Part shown: positions 8,029 to 15,655 of the stretch, piece by piece
Numbering within the stretch: the stretch's first letter is position 1
Layout: every line of letters starts with the position of its first letter
Assembly (NCBI RefSeq): GCF_001613305.1
Contig: NZ_BDCC01000039.1
Location: 1 to 64,000 of the forward strand
Direction: 5' to 3'
Source: Nocardia vaccinii NBRC 15922
GTDB lineage: Bacteria; Actinomycetota; Actinomycetes; Mycobacteriales; Mycobacteriaceae
DNA length: 64,000 nt
Program-made: the position numbers and the translations under genes
Notes under the pieces: generated by a model
Seen by the model: only the letters and a program-made list of their open reading frames with translations
What the model was told of the DNA's origin: nothing
The model's database searches: none

Positions 8029-8880
8029 GTGACTGTCGCCGTCACCGGAGCCAGTGGTCAGCTGGGTCGTCTCGTGGTCGAGGGGTTGTTGCGCAGGAAT
8101 GTCGGACCGATCGTCGCGATCGTCCGGAATCCGTCGAAGGTGGCCGATCTGGCCGAGCGAGGTGTGCAGGTCCGGCAGGCGTCCTACGGCGATGACGAGG
8201 CGTTCGACCGCGCGCTCGCCGGGGTCGATCGGCTGCTGCTCATCTCCGGCACCGACTTCGGTGACCGGGTCGCTCAGCACACCGGAGTCATCCGCGCCGC
8301 CGAGCGCGCCGGGGTGCGACTGCTCGCCTACACCAGCATCCCGCGGGCCGATGAGAACCCGATGGCTCTCGCTCTGGAACATCGCGGTACCGAGGCGGTA
8401 TTGGCCGAATCGACTGTGCCGCATGTCTTTCTGCGCAACAGCTGGTATTGGGAGAACTATGCCGACCGCGCCGCCGCGGCGGCCGAACACGGCGTACTGC
8501 ACGGCAGCGCGGGCGAAGGCCGGGTTTCCGCGGCCGCCCGCGCCGACTATGCCGAGGCCGCTGCCGCCGTACTCGCCACCGACGGCCACGCGGGCCGCAG
8601 CTACGAACTCGGCGGTGACAGCCTCACCTACCCCGCTCTGGCGCAGATTGTTTCAGAGGTCTACGGCAAACCGGTCGACTACTCGGACGTACCCGAGTCC
8701 GAATACGCCGCAGCCCTGGAAAGGAACGGCCTGCCCACCCCGATCGCCCAGGTCCTCGCCGACGCCGACACCGGCATCCGCAACGGCTGGCTCGATGTCA
8801 CCTCCGGTGACCTGGCCGAACTCATCGGCCGCCCCGCCACACCCGCGGCGGAGGTCTTCCGCGCCGCTGCCGCTGAGTAA
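8029..8880 (+). CDS. NAD(P)H-binding NmrA/QorB-like reductase (SDR superfamily)
   Basis: A 283-residue atypical short-chain reductase resembling quinone oxidoreductase QorB. The N-terminal Rossmann motif is MTVAVTGASGQLGRLVVEGL. The RNSWYWENY segment near residue 138 and the downstream DYAEAAAAVL are typical of the NmrA/QorB family. Probable function: NAD(P)H-dependent reduction of quinones or electrophile detoxification. GTG 8029 has a good ribosome site (GAGGAGGTAGAT). It is divergent from the HxlR gene, a pairing known from quinone-responsive systems, so induction by electrophiles is a reasonable inference. Confidence 0.82.
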   Translation: MTVAVTGASGQLGRLVVEGLLRRNVGPIVAIVRNPSKVADLAERGVQVRQASYGDDEAFDRALAGVDRLLLISGTDFGDRVAQHTGVIRAAERAGVRLLAYTSIPRADENPMALALEHRGTEAVLAESTVPHVFLRNSWYWENYADRAAAAAEHGVLHGSAGEGRVSAAARADYAEAAAAVLATDGHAGRSYELGGDSLTYPALAQIVSEVYGKPVDYSDVPESEYAAALERNGLPTPIAQVLADADTGIRNGWLDVTSGDLAELIGRPATPAAEVFRAAAAE

Positions 8881-8886
8881 TTCGCG

Positions 8887-8931
8887 ACCCGCCCCGAATC
8901 GGCCGCTGGCGCAGGCTGATTCGGGGCGGGT
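8887..8931. terminator. Bidirectional hairpin between convergent genes
   Basis: Arms ACCCGCCCCGAATCGGC (8887-8903) and GCTGATTCGGGGCGGGT (8915-8931) pair with one mismatch. The hairpin fills the 51-bp gap between the converging reductase and HicB-like genes. No T-run follows on either strand, so it may act as a stem-only terminator. Confidence 0.6.
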
Positions 8932-9207
8932 TCAACGAGTGGAAAACGGCCGGCGGATTGCCGCGGCGCGCTCCTCGTCGATACGCCGTTGAGTCTCGTG
9001 GAGTGCGGTGATTCGCTCGCCGATCTCGCCGAGCTCCACGTTCACGTGCACAGATACGCTGGTCTCATCCACATCCAGTAGCGAGGCGATGTAATCGCGG
9101 GCATCCTGTTCGGCGTTGGCGAGAGTGCGAGTTTGTGTGACTCCCACTCCCTCGATATGAAGTTCCCATCCTTTGGCCCACTGTCGGGCCTCCACCGTAT
9201 AGGTCAT
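8932..9207 (-). CDS. HicB-like antitoxin-fold protein (orphan)
   Basis: A 91-residue protein whose first half (MTYTVEARQWAKGWELHIEG) resembles HicB-type partial RNase H folds, followed by a charged helical C-terminus (ALHETQRRIDEERAAAIRR). ATG 9207 is preferred over ATG 9216 because it forms an ATGA overlap with an upstream minus-strand reading frame that ends GKLPDLPEGWLQ. That suggests former translational coupling to a partner gene. The upstream frame is only a short remnant cut off by the neighbouring CMD gene, and no HicA toxin is visible. Function as an antitoxin is therefore uncertain. Confidence 0.6.
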   Translation of the reverse strand: MTYTVEARQWAKGWELHIEGVGVTQTRTLANAEQDARDYIASLLDVDETSVSVHVNVELGEIGERITALHETQRRIDEERAAAIRRPFSTR

Positions 9208-9280
9208 TGGAGCCATCCTTCCGGCAGGTCCGGTAGCTTGCCGATGATGTCGCGGACGACGCCGGTAGATGGCTGGGTGG

Positions 9281-9820
9281 CTAGTGGTCGGTTTGGATGC
9301 GCAGGGTGGTGATGGTGCTGGCCAGTCCCTCGTATTGGTTTGTCAGCAGGACAATTTCGATGAGGCGCCGCTCGTCGTAATGGGCGGACAGCGCCGACCA
9401 GCCGACGTCGTCGATGTCACGGCTCCGCACCAGTTGATCGACGGCGGTCAGGAGGGCGCGTTCCTTCTCGGACCAGCCGGAGGCCTCGGGGCCCTCGCGG
9501 AGGCGGTCGAGGATTTCGCGGGTCACTCCGGCGCGTTTGCCGAGACGGATGTGGTGATCCGTCTCGTATTCGCAGTTGCGCAGGTGGGCCACGCGCAGGA
9601 TGACCAGTTCGGTTTCGTACCGGCGTAGTTTGCCGCCGGGCATCAGGCGGCCGGAGAAGTGCAGCCAGCCGCGGAACAGCCCCCCGGTGCGGCCCAGGGT
9701 GCTGAACAGATGGGCGTCGGGAGTGCCCGCCGCACGCGAAAGTATTTGCCAGGCAACCCAATTCACCGGTCCGAGTTCACGCAGGCGGCCCGGTTCGATA
9801 CGCGGCTTCGTCGTCACCAT
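9281..9820 (-). CDS. Carboxymuconolactone decarboxylase/AhpD-like protein
   Basis: A 179-residue CMD/AhpD-fold protein. The family core is ETELVILRVAHLRNCEYETDHH near residues 70-91, with the helical hairpin following. In AhpD the active site is CxxC; here only one Cys (NCEYE) is present with His residues downstream, as in many CMD proteins of unproven activity. It probably has a peroxide-related or carboxylate-decarboxylating role. It ends 74 bases before the HicB-like start, on the same strand. The 235-bp stretch upstream (9821-10055) has open frames but none looks coding. Confidence 0.75.
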   Translation of the reverse strand: MVTTKPRIEPGRLRELGPVNWVAWQILSRAAGTPDAHLFSTLGRTGGLFRGWLHFSGRLMPGGKLRRYETELVILRVAHLRNCEYETDHHIRLGKRAGVTREILDRLREGPEASGWSEKERALLTAVDQLVRSRDIDDVGWSALSAHYDERRLIEIVLLTNQYEGLASTITTLRIQTDH

Positions 9821-10055
9821 GCCTCACGCTAACAGGTGCCCGCGATCGACGGCGACGGTCGATATCTGGCGTGGACCGGTTCGGGAGCGCCTCCCCACCC
9901 GCGGACCGCTGTGAGCGGACCGGGATCGGCGCACAGCGAGAACATCGACTTCTTCGGCGCCATCGACATCGACGCTGAACTCGCCGCTCTCGGCCGGACC
10001 GGCTACCGGTCGCCGCGCGTGCGCGGGCTGTTCCGCCACGGGGATCATCCGGCAA

Positions 10056-10502
10056 TCACGGTTCAGCGATCCTTTGCAACAGACTTACGAGTTGGCGGCG
10101 TTCGGCCCCGCTGAGCCCACTGGTGACCACGATTTCGGCGTCGCGCCACGCGACTCGCACCGCCTCGACCGCCTGTTGCCCTCGTGCGGACAGGCGCAGC
10201 CGGATCACTCGCCGGTCGGAATCGTCGTGGGTGCGCTCCACGAAGCCGGAACGCTCCATACGGCTGATGGTCTTGGCGATCGTGGGCTGCTCGATACCCA
10301 TGCGCTCAACCAGTTCGGCCTGGGTCGACTCCGGGTTCTCGTGGAGGTCGACCACGATGAGCTCCTGGCCGGGGTGCAGCCCGAGCTGGGCGAGCCGCTG
10401 CGTCAGATCGGCCCGATGTGCGCGCGCGGCGAGAGCGAGAGCGTAGCCGACGGGACCGGCGGCCCGAGCGATGTCGCGGCCCGATCGAGTGGGTGATTCC
10501 AT
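10056..10502 (-). CDS. MarR-family transcriptional regulator
   Basis: A 148-residue MarR protein. The winged helix is centred on residues 55-110: STQAELVERMGIEQPTIAKT is the helix-turn-helix, and DDSDRRVIRLRLS is the wing with the conserved DxRxxxxxLT-like motif. MarR dimers usually repress neighbouring genes and release on binding phenolic or oxidising ligands. ATG 10502 abuts a triple direct repeat. It is divergent from a broken azoreductase gene and a downstream SDR gene, which are the likely targets. Confidence 0.88.
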   Translation of the reverse strand: MESPTRSGRDIARAAGPVGYALALAARAHRADLTQRLAQLGLHPGQELIVVDLHENPESTQAELVERMGIEQPTIAKTISRMERSGFVERTHDDSDRRVIRLRLSARGQQAVEAVRVAWRDAEIVVTSGLSGAERRQLVSLLQRIAEP

Positions 10503-10542
10503 AGTCGGCTATTGTACAGTCGGCTATTAAATAGTCGGCTAT
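10503..10542. promoter_or_regulatory. Three operator-like repeats with exact 15-bp period
   Basis: AGTCGGCTAT occurs identically at 10503, 10518 and 10533. Each copy is nearly palindromic (TAGTCGGCTA pairs with itself at 8 of 10 positions). The array fills the gap between the divergent MarR start (10502) and the azoreductase start (10566). It most likely is the MarR binding array. Confidence 0.7.
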
Positions 10543-10565
10543 GTAATCTAGAGACCGGAGACACC

Positions 10566-11235
10566 ATGGCCCATCTACTGCACATCGACTCCAGCGCCAG
10601 AAGGGCGTCTTTCTCCCGCGAAGTCTCGGCAGTGTTCGCCGCCGAGTGGCGTACTGCACATCCCGGCGGTGACTACACCTATCGCGATCTGGGGTTCGAT
10701 CCCGTGCCGCCGGTCGATGAGGCCCGCACCGAGATCGCGACCCAGGCGTCTGCCGCGGGAATCCGGGAGCTGGCAGGGCATGTCGAGTGTGGTGCGAACA
10801 CCGGCACAGGAGAGAAGCTGGGCGGTCAGCCGGCCGCTCATCGAGGAACTCCTTGCCGCCGATGTCTTGCTGATCGCGAGCCCGATGTACAACTTCTCAC
10901 TCCCCTCGACGCTCAAGGCGTGGATCGATCAGGTCTCCTTTCCCTGGCTGCCGCTGGCTGGGCGGACTGCCGTCGTGGTCACCGCCAGGGGCGGCTCGTA
11001 CGCGCCGGGAACACCACGTGCGGTGCACGACTACCAGGAGCCCTACCTGCGGGCCTATTTCGAGATACTCGGGCTCACGGATCTGCATTTCATCCATACC
11101 GGACTGACCAACGCGCTCCATGTGCCGTTCCTCGCCGAGTTCGAGGACGCTCACCGGACCTCGCAAGCTGCCGCGTTGAAAGCCGCTGCCGCGCTCGGCA
11201 CCTCGATCGGGTCACGACAACCACCGTCGAGCTGA
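10566..11235 (+). pseudogene. FMN-dependent NADH-azoreductase-like gene, frameshifted
   Basis: The N-terminal half reads MAHLLHIDSSARRASFSREV, the flavodoxin-like FMN-binding start, from ATG 10566. At about 10780-10800 homology moves to the +1 frame, which continues TPAQERSWAVSRPLIEELLA, ASPMYNFSLPSTLKAWIDQV and VVVTARGGSYAPGTPRAV to a stop at 11233. Together the two parts give about 220 residues, the normal AzoR size. One extra base (or two lost) explains the shift. A sequencing error cannot be excluded. If real, the enzyme is inactive or truncated. It lies immediately downstream of the MarR operator array. Confidence 0.8.
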
Positions 11236-11304
11236 GTCAAACACTCCTGCAACAACTTTCAGCCGGGCGCTCGCCTGCCCGGGAACAACGGAAATCGGAG
11301 AAAC

Positions 11305-12093
11305 ATGGATACGGGAATGAAGGGCCGGGTGGTCTTGGTGACCGGCGCCTCCAAAGGCATCGGCGCTGCCACGGCTCGCGCGTTCGGGGCCGAGCGGGCT
11401 CGAGTAGCGATCACCTACCACACCGACCGCGCGGGCGCGGAGACAGCGGCCTCGGCGGTCGAGGCGGCCGGCGGGGAGGCGATGGTCGTGCCGTTGCGGC
11501 TCGCCGATTCCACCACCGCTACGGCGGCGGTGGAAGCGGTCACCGAGCGGTGGGGTGATATCGAAGTCCTCGTCGCCAACGCGGTCGATTGGGGTGGGGA
11601 CGCCCCGCCCGACCCGAGTGTTCGGTTCGAGGATGTGCCGCTCGAACACTGGCACAGAATGATCGGCGCCAACCTGATCGGCGCCGTGGCGGTGATCCGG
11701 TCGGTGCTGCCGGGCATGCGCAGGAACGGCTGGGGGCGGATCGTACTGATCTCCTCCAGCGTCGCCGAGGAAGGCATCCCCGGACCCGGCCCATACGGCA
11801 CGGCCAAATCCAGCCTGTACGGCCTGTCGCGCAGTCTCGCCTGGGAGGGTGGCCGGGACGGCATTCTCGTCAATGTCGTCGCGCCCGGGCTCACCCTCAC
11901 CGAAACCAGGGCGGCGTTTCCCGACGCCGTGATCGCCAAGCTTGCCGCGGGCACCCCGACCCGGCGACTGTCCGATCCCGACGATGTCGCCCGCCTGATC
12001 GTGTTCCTGGGATCGGACGCCAACCGCAACCTCACCGGGGAGGTCCTTCGAGAAGGATCCTCCGCTGCACGCGCCCCACACGCCGGCGGATAG
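11305..12093 (+). CDS. SDR family oxidoreductase, 3-oxoacyl-ACP reductase-like
   Basis: A 262-residue classical short-chain dehydrogenase. It shows the NADP-binding VLVTGASKGIGAATARAF, an NAN-type motif (VLVANAVDW), the catalytic Ser (LISSSVAEEG) and YGTAKSSLYGLSRSLAWE with the Tyr-x-x-x-Lys pair. Activity is a ketone/alcohol oxidoreduction with NADP(H); the substrate is unknown. The ribosome site GGAGAAAC precedes ATG 11305. It lies 69 bp after the azoreductase remnant and may share the MarR-controlled promoter. Confidence 0.85.
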   Translation: MDTGMKGRVVLVTGASKGIGAATARAFGAERARVAITYHTDRAGAETAASAVEAAGGEAMVVPLRLADSTTATAAVEAVTERWGDIEVLVANAVDWGGDAPPDPSVRFEDVPLEHWHRMIGANLIGAVAVIRSVLPGMRRNGWGRIVLISSSVAEEGIPGPGPYGTAKSSLYGLSRSLAWEGGRDGILVNVVAPGLTLTETRAAFPDAVIAKLAAGTPTRRLSDPDDVARLIVFLGSDANRNLTGEVLREGSSAARAPHAGG

Positions 12094-12179
12094 CGGTAGT
12101 GGCGCGACCGGCCGGGACCGGTGGCCCGGCTCGCGCCGAGTGGGAAATAGTGGGTGGACAACCCTGCCGGACAGCGTAT

Positions 12180-13904
12180 CTAGTACGACTTCGAGTGCGG
12201 GACCACCTGTGGGGCCGCAGGTGTGTAGGTGTTCGGCTGGATGGCAGGGGCGGTCGGCTGGGCTTGTTCGGTGGGCGAGGCGGCGGTGGCGAGCGTGGTT
12301 TCCGGCGCGGGCGCTGGTTGCGTGGTGCTCGGCGGGGGCGTTGTCGTCGGCGTAACCTGTTGTGAGACAGCCGAAGACGTCGGCGTCGTGTTGGGCGTGG
12401 TCGAGGTCTCACGTATCGCGTAGAGCACACCGGCCGCGGCGACCGCCGCCACCAGGATGCCCGAGCCCGCCGCGATCGCGAGCCGCCGACCGTGCGGCGG
12501 GCGGTCGGCGCCGATCCTCGACTCCGACGCGATCCGGGCGGACGCCGGGCCGGCCGCTGACGCCACGCTCGGCAGCGCGGGTATCGACTCGCCGTTCGGT
12601 GACAGGGGCAGCGGCTCGGAACCCGTTGGCGAAGGCGTTGATTCGGCAACGGGCAGCGCGGGCGTCGGCTCGGCCGTCGAGTGTGATTCGGCGCCTGGTT
12701 GATCAGCGATCGGTGGCCGAATCATCGACTTGCCGACCGGTCTCGGGAGTGTGGGGTCGGCGAGCGCTGAGGCTTCGACTGGTTGCGAGGTCGCTGAGCC
12801 GGGAGCCGGTGGCGGGAAGGATCGATCGGCAACCTGCTGCCGGGACGCTCGGTCGTCGGCCGGTACTGGCGAGGCCGGTTCGGCGGCTGATTGTGAGGCT
12901 GCTCGGTCGGCGTCGACTGGTTGCCGAGGCGTAGGGGTGGCGGCTGACGGGGGGTGGGCAGGTGGGGCGACCGGCGGCGGAGGCGCCGGCTCGGCTACAG
13001 GTGAGTGGAGCATCGGGCCGACCGAAAATATATGTGGCCGTGCGGATCCCCAGCGCACCGTAATGTCGGCCGGCGCCAGGCACCGTGTCGCCGCCTCGGC
13101 CAGGGCGGTGCAGCTGGCGTATCGGTCCGCCGGCGATTTGGCCAGTGCCGTGGCGATCACGGCGTCCAGTTCGGCGGGGAGTTCCGGGCGCAGGGCGCGG
13201 GGTGCGGGCGGCGGTGCGGTCAGGTGTGCGCCGATCACGGCTGCCTGGTCCTTGCGCGGGTACGGTGGCCGGCCGGTCAGCAGCTGGTACAGGGTGCAGC
13301 CGAGGGAGTAGATGTCGGCGCGGCGGTCGGCGGGTGCATCGGTGAATCGTTCGGGGGCGGCGTAGGCGAAGCTGGCGGCGATTCCGGACATGGTCACGGT
13401 GTCGTCGAGGGTGCGGGCGATGCCGAAATCGGTCAGTACCGCGCGCTCGTTGTGCCGGTGATCGGTCTCGATGAGCAGATTCGCCGGTTTCACGTCCCGG
13501 TGCAGCACCCCTTGGTCGTGCGCGTAATCCAGTGCGCGCGCGGCGTCGTCGATCAGCCGCACACCGCGCTCGGGGGCCAGGCCGTCCGGATGATCGCTCA
13601 GCAGTGCGGCCGCGTCGCCGCCGTCGACGTAGCGCATCGCCAGCCACAGATCCGGATCGTCGGCGGCGTTGCGGTCGTAGACGGGGACGATATTGGGGTG
13701 ATCGAGCCCGGCCGCGAGGTTCGCCTCGCGATCGAAGGCCAAGCGCGCCTTCGGATCCAGCGTGAAGGTGTCGGTGAGCACCTTCAGCGCCACCCGGCGG
13801 CGCAGACGCGGGTGTTTGGCCAGGTACACCGTGCCCATCCCACCGGAGCCGAGCAGGCGTTCGATGGTGAACTCGTTGAACACAGCCCCCGGCTGCAAAC
13901 CCAC
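12180..13904 (-). CDS. PknB-like Ser/Thr protein kinase, membrane-anchored
   Basis: A 574-residue eukaryotic-like kinase. The kinase domain (about 12-280) has the glycine loop LLGSGGMGTVYL, ATP-binding Lys (VALKVL, K41), catalytic HRDVKPANLL, DFGIA and the APE motif. A long Pro/Ala-rich linker follows (about 300-470), then one membrane helix (AIAAGSGILVAAVAAAGVLY) and a Thr/Pro-rich extracellular tail of ~75 residues without PASTA repeats. GTG 13904 is chosen because GGGAGG sits 8 bases upstream and the kinase domain begins just after it; the open frame continues upstream only with low-complexity residues. Substrates and signal are unknown. Confidence 0.85.
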   Translation of the reverse strand: MGLQPGAVFNEFTIERLLGSGGMGTVYLAKHPRLRRRVALKVLTDTFTLDPKARLAFDREANLAAGLDHPNIVPVYDRNAADDPDLWLAMRYVDGGDAAALLSDHPDGLAPERGVRLIDDAARALDYAHDQGVLHRDVKPANLLIETDHRHNERAVLTDFGIARTLDDTVTMSGIAASFAYAAPERFTDAPADRRADIYSLGCTLYQLLTGRPPYPRKDQAAVIGAHLTAPPPAPRALRPELPAELDAVIATALAKSPADRYASCTALAEAATRCLAPADITVRWGSARPHIFSVGPMLHSPVAEPAPPPPVAPPAHPPSAATPTPRQPVDADRAASQSAAEPASPVPADDRASRQQVADRSFPPPAPGSATSQPVEASALADPTLPRPVGKSMIRPPIADQPGAESHSTAEPTPALPVAESTPSPTGSEPLPLSPNGESIPALPSVASAAGPASARIASESRIGADRPPHGRRLAIAAGSGILVAAVAAAGVLYAIRETSTTPNTTPTSSAVSQQVTPTTTPPPSTTQPAPAPETTLATAASPTEQAQPTAPAIQPNTYTPAAPQVVPHSKSY

Positions 13905-13912
13905 TGCCGAAC

Positions 13913-14130
13913 CTCCCCGACGCACACGTCGACCGCGCTGGTGAAACTGTGCTGCGGCCCAGAGGGAATGTAGCGCAATCGACCCGGCACTGTCCTCGGC
14001 AATCCGGGTCGGCAGCGGCGGCCACCGCGTCTGTTGCGATGGCGTGCGAGGTCGAGTTGCGGTGTTCGGTGGTCGATCTCCCGATGCATGCGTCGATGCG
14101 CTCGTGAACCGCATTGCAGCTCAGTGGGAA
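13913..14130. repeat. Diverged direct repeat upstream of the kinase gene
   Basis: The ~48-bp segment at about 13913-13965 (CGTCGACCGCGCTGGTGAA, then CCCAGAGGGAATGTA) resembles 14082-14133 (CGTCGATGCGCTCGTGAA, then CTCAGTGGGAATGA), roughly 70 percent identical by eye. Both copies lie between the kinase start and the ramB stop, so the duplication falls in the kinase promoter region. Confidence 0.4.
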
Positions 14131-14152
14131 TGACCTCGGGCGGGAAACGGTC

Positions 14153-15562
14153 CTATCGCAACACGTACGGCGAGATGGAGCTGCGGTGTTCGCTGATGTC
14201 GAGAGATTTACCCAGTGGCGGGAAGGCGCGCTGGGGGCAGTTGGCGCGTTCGCAGACGCGGCAGCCTGCGCCGATCGGGGTGACCTGGGGGTCGTTGAGA
14301 TCCAGGCCGTCGGCGTAGACGACGCGTCCGGCGTGGCGGAGTTCGCAGCCCAGGCCGATGGCGAAGGTCTTGCTGGGCTCGCCGTAGCGGGTGGCGCGGC
14401 GTTCCACGGTGCGGGCGATCCACAGGTAGCGGCGGCCGTCGGGCATCTGCGCGATCTGGGTCATGATCCGGCCGGGATAGGCGAAGGTCTCGTAGACGTT
14501 CCACAGCGGGCAGGTGCCGCCGGAGGAGGAGAAGTGAAATCCGGTGGCGGACTGCCGTTTCGACATATTTCCCGCGCGGTCCACACGCACGAAGGAGAAC
14601 GGCACACCGCGCAGTTTCGGGCGCTGCAGGGTGGAGAGGCGATGACAGATGGTTTCGTAGCTCTGCGTGAAATGCGCCGAGAGACGCTCGATGTCGTAGC
14701 GGAAGTCCTCGGCGATCTCGTGGAAATGCGAGTACGGCAGCACGGTGGCGGCGGCGAAGTAGTTGGCCAGACCCAGTTTCGCCAGGATCCGGGTGTCCTC
14801 GGAGGCGAAATTACCCTCTTCGACCAGTTTGTCGATCAGTTCGCCGCATTCCAGATAGGCCAGTTCGGCGGCGAGTTTGAACACTCGCTGCCCGCCCGAG
14901 AGGTGCGGGGCGATCTCGAGTCGCCCGGCCTCGGCGTCGAAACGGTGTAGTACGCCCTCGCCCAAATCGATTCGCTCGATGATCTGGACGCCGTGCACAG
15001 TGGACAGGCGACGCGCTATCTCGCGCTTGAGATCGCCGCCGTGGAAGCGCATCCGGTTGGTGAGTTCCTCTGCGGCGGTATCCAATTCGTGGATGTAGTT
15101 CTGCCGCTGATAGAAGAAGTCGCGGACCTCCTCGTGTGGACGGGAGATCGCGCCCGAACCGCTGCCGTCGGAGAAGCGGTCCTCGGTGGCCGCGGCGAGC
15201 TGGGCGGTGGTGTTGCGGTAGCGGCGGTGCATATTGACCATCGCGCGCGCCAGACTCGGATGCGCCGAGACCATATCGGCGATCTCCTGCGCGTCGGCCT
15301 CGATCGCGAGCTCCTGGTCCATCACCACTTCCTGCAGCTCGGCGATCAGCCGGGTATCGTCCTGTGAGGAGAAGAAGCTGGTGTCGACGCCGAAGACCTC
15401 GCTGATGCGCAGCAGCACCGGCACCGTCAGCGGGCGCACATCGTGTTCGATCTGGTTGAGGTAGCTCGCCGAGATGTCCAGCTTCTTGGCGAGCGAGACC
15501 TGGCTCATACCCCGCTCCGCGCGCAGCTGACGAAGCCGCGACCCGACATAAGTCTTGGCCAT
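14153..15562 (-). CDS. ramB: Transcriptional regulator RamB (acetate/glyoxylate metabolism)
   Basis: A 469-residue XRE-type regulator aligning end to end with M. tuberculosis RamB (Rv0465c). The N-terminal HTH (about 8-62) includes SLAKKLDISASYLNQIEHDV. A ShlB/IrrE-like middle region follows, and the C-terminal domain has conserved cysteines (GGTCPLWNVYE, CRVCERANCPQRAFP). In Corynebacterium and Mycobacterium RamB controls isocitrate lyase and acetate genes and its own promoter. Here aceA lies 17 kb away behind a region with matching TTTGC/GCAAA half-sites. The 93-bp gap to the divergent ligase gene holds ATTGCC and GCAAT motifs that could serve autoregulation. Confidence 0.93.
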   Translation of the reverse strand: MAKTYVGSRLRQLRAERGMSQVSLAKKLDISASYLNQIEHDVRPLTVPVLLRISEVFGVDTSFFSSQDDTRLIAELQEVVMDQELAIEADAQEIADMVSAHPSLARAMVNMHRRYRNTTAQLAAATEDRFSDGSGSGAISRPHEEVRDFFYQRQNYIHELDTAAEELTNRMRFHGGDLKREIARRLSTVHGVQIIERIDLGEGVLHRFDAEAGRLEIAPHLSGGQRVFKLAAELAYLECGELIDKLVEEGNFASEDTRILAKLGLANYFAAATVLPYSHFHEIAEDFRYDIERLSAHFTQSYETICHRLSTLQRPKLRGVPFSFVRVDRAGNMSKRQSATGFHFSSSGGTCPLWNVYETFAYPGRIMTQIAQMPDGRRYLWIARTVERRATRYGEPSKTFAIGLGCELRHAGRVVYADGLDLNDPQVTPIGAGCRVCERANCPQRAFPPLGKSLDISEHRSSISPYVLR

Positions 15563-15642
15563 ATGTCCACTTTAGGAAGCCTTCGCAGCATTGCCAATAG
15601 TCGATTAACAAATCGGCTGAGCAATATGTCACAGCCCCGCGC

Positions 15643-15648
15643 TACGGT
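15643..15648 (+). promoter_or_regulatory. -10 element for leaderless DNA ligase mRNA
   Basis: TACGGT lies 7 bases before GTG 15656, the spacing of leaderless actinobacterial transcripts. No ribosome site precedes that GTG. Confidence 0.5.
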
Positions 15649-15655
15649 CGGACTC

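Noticed and set aside
9836..10114. Plus-strand open frame of 92 codons between the CMD and MarR genes
   Set aside because: There is no ribosome site or recognised motif, and it overlaps the MarR 3' end; evidence is too weak to call a gene.
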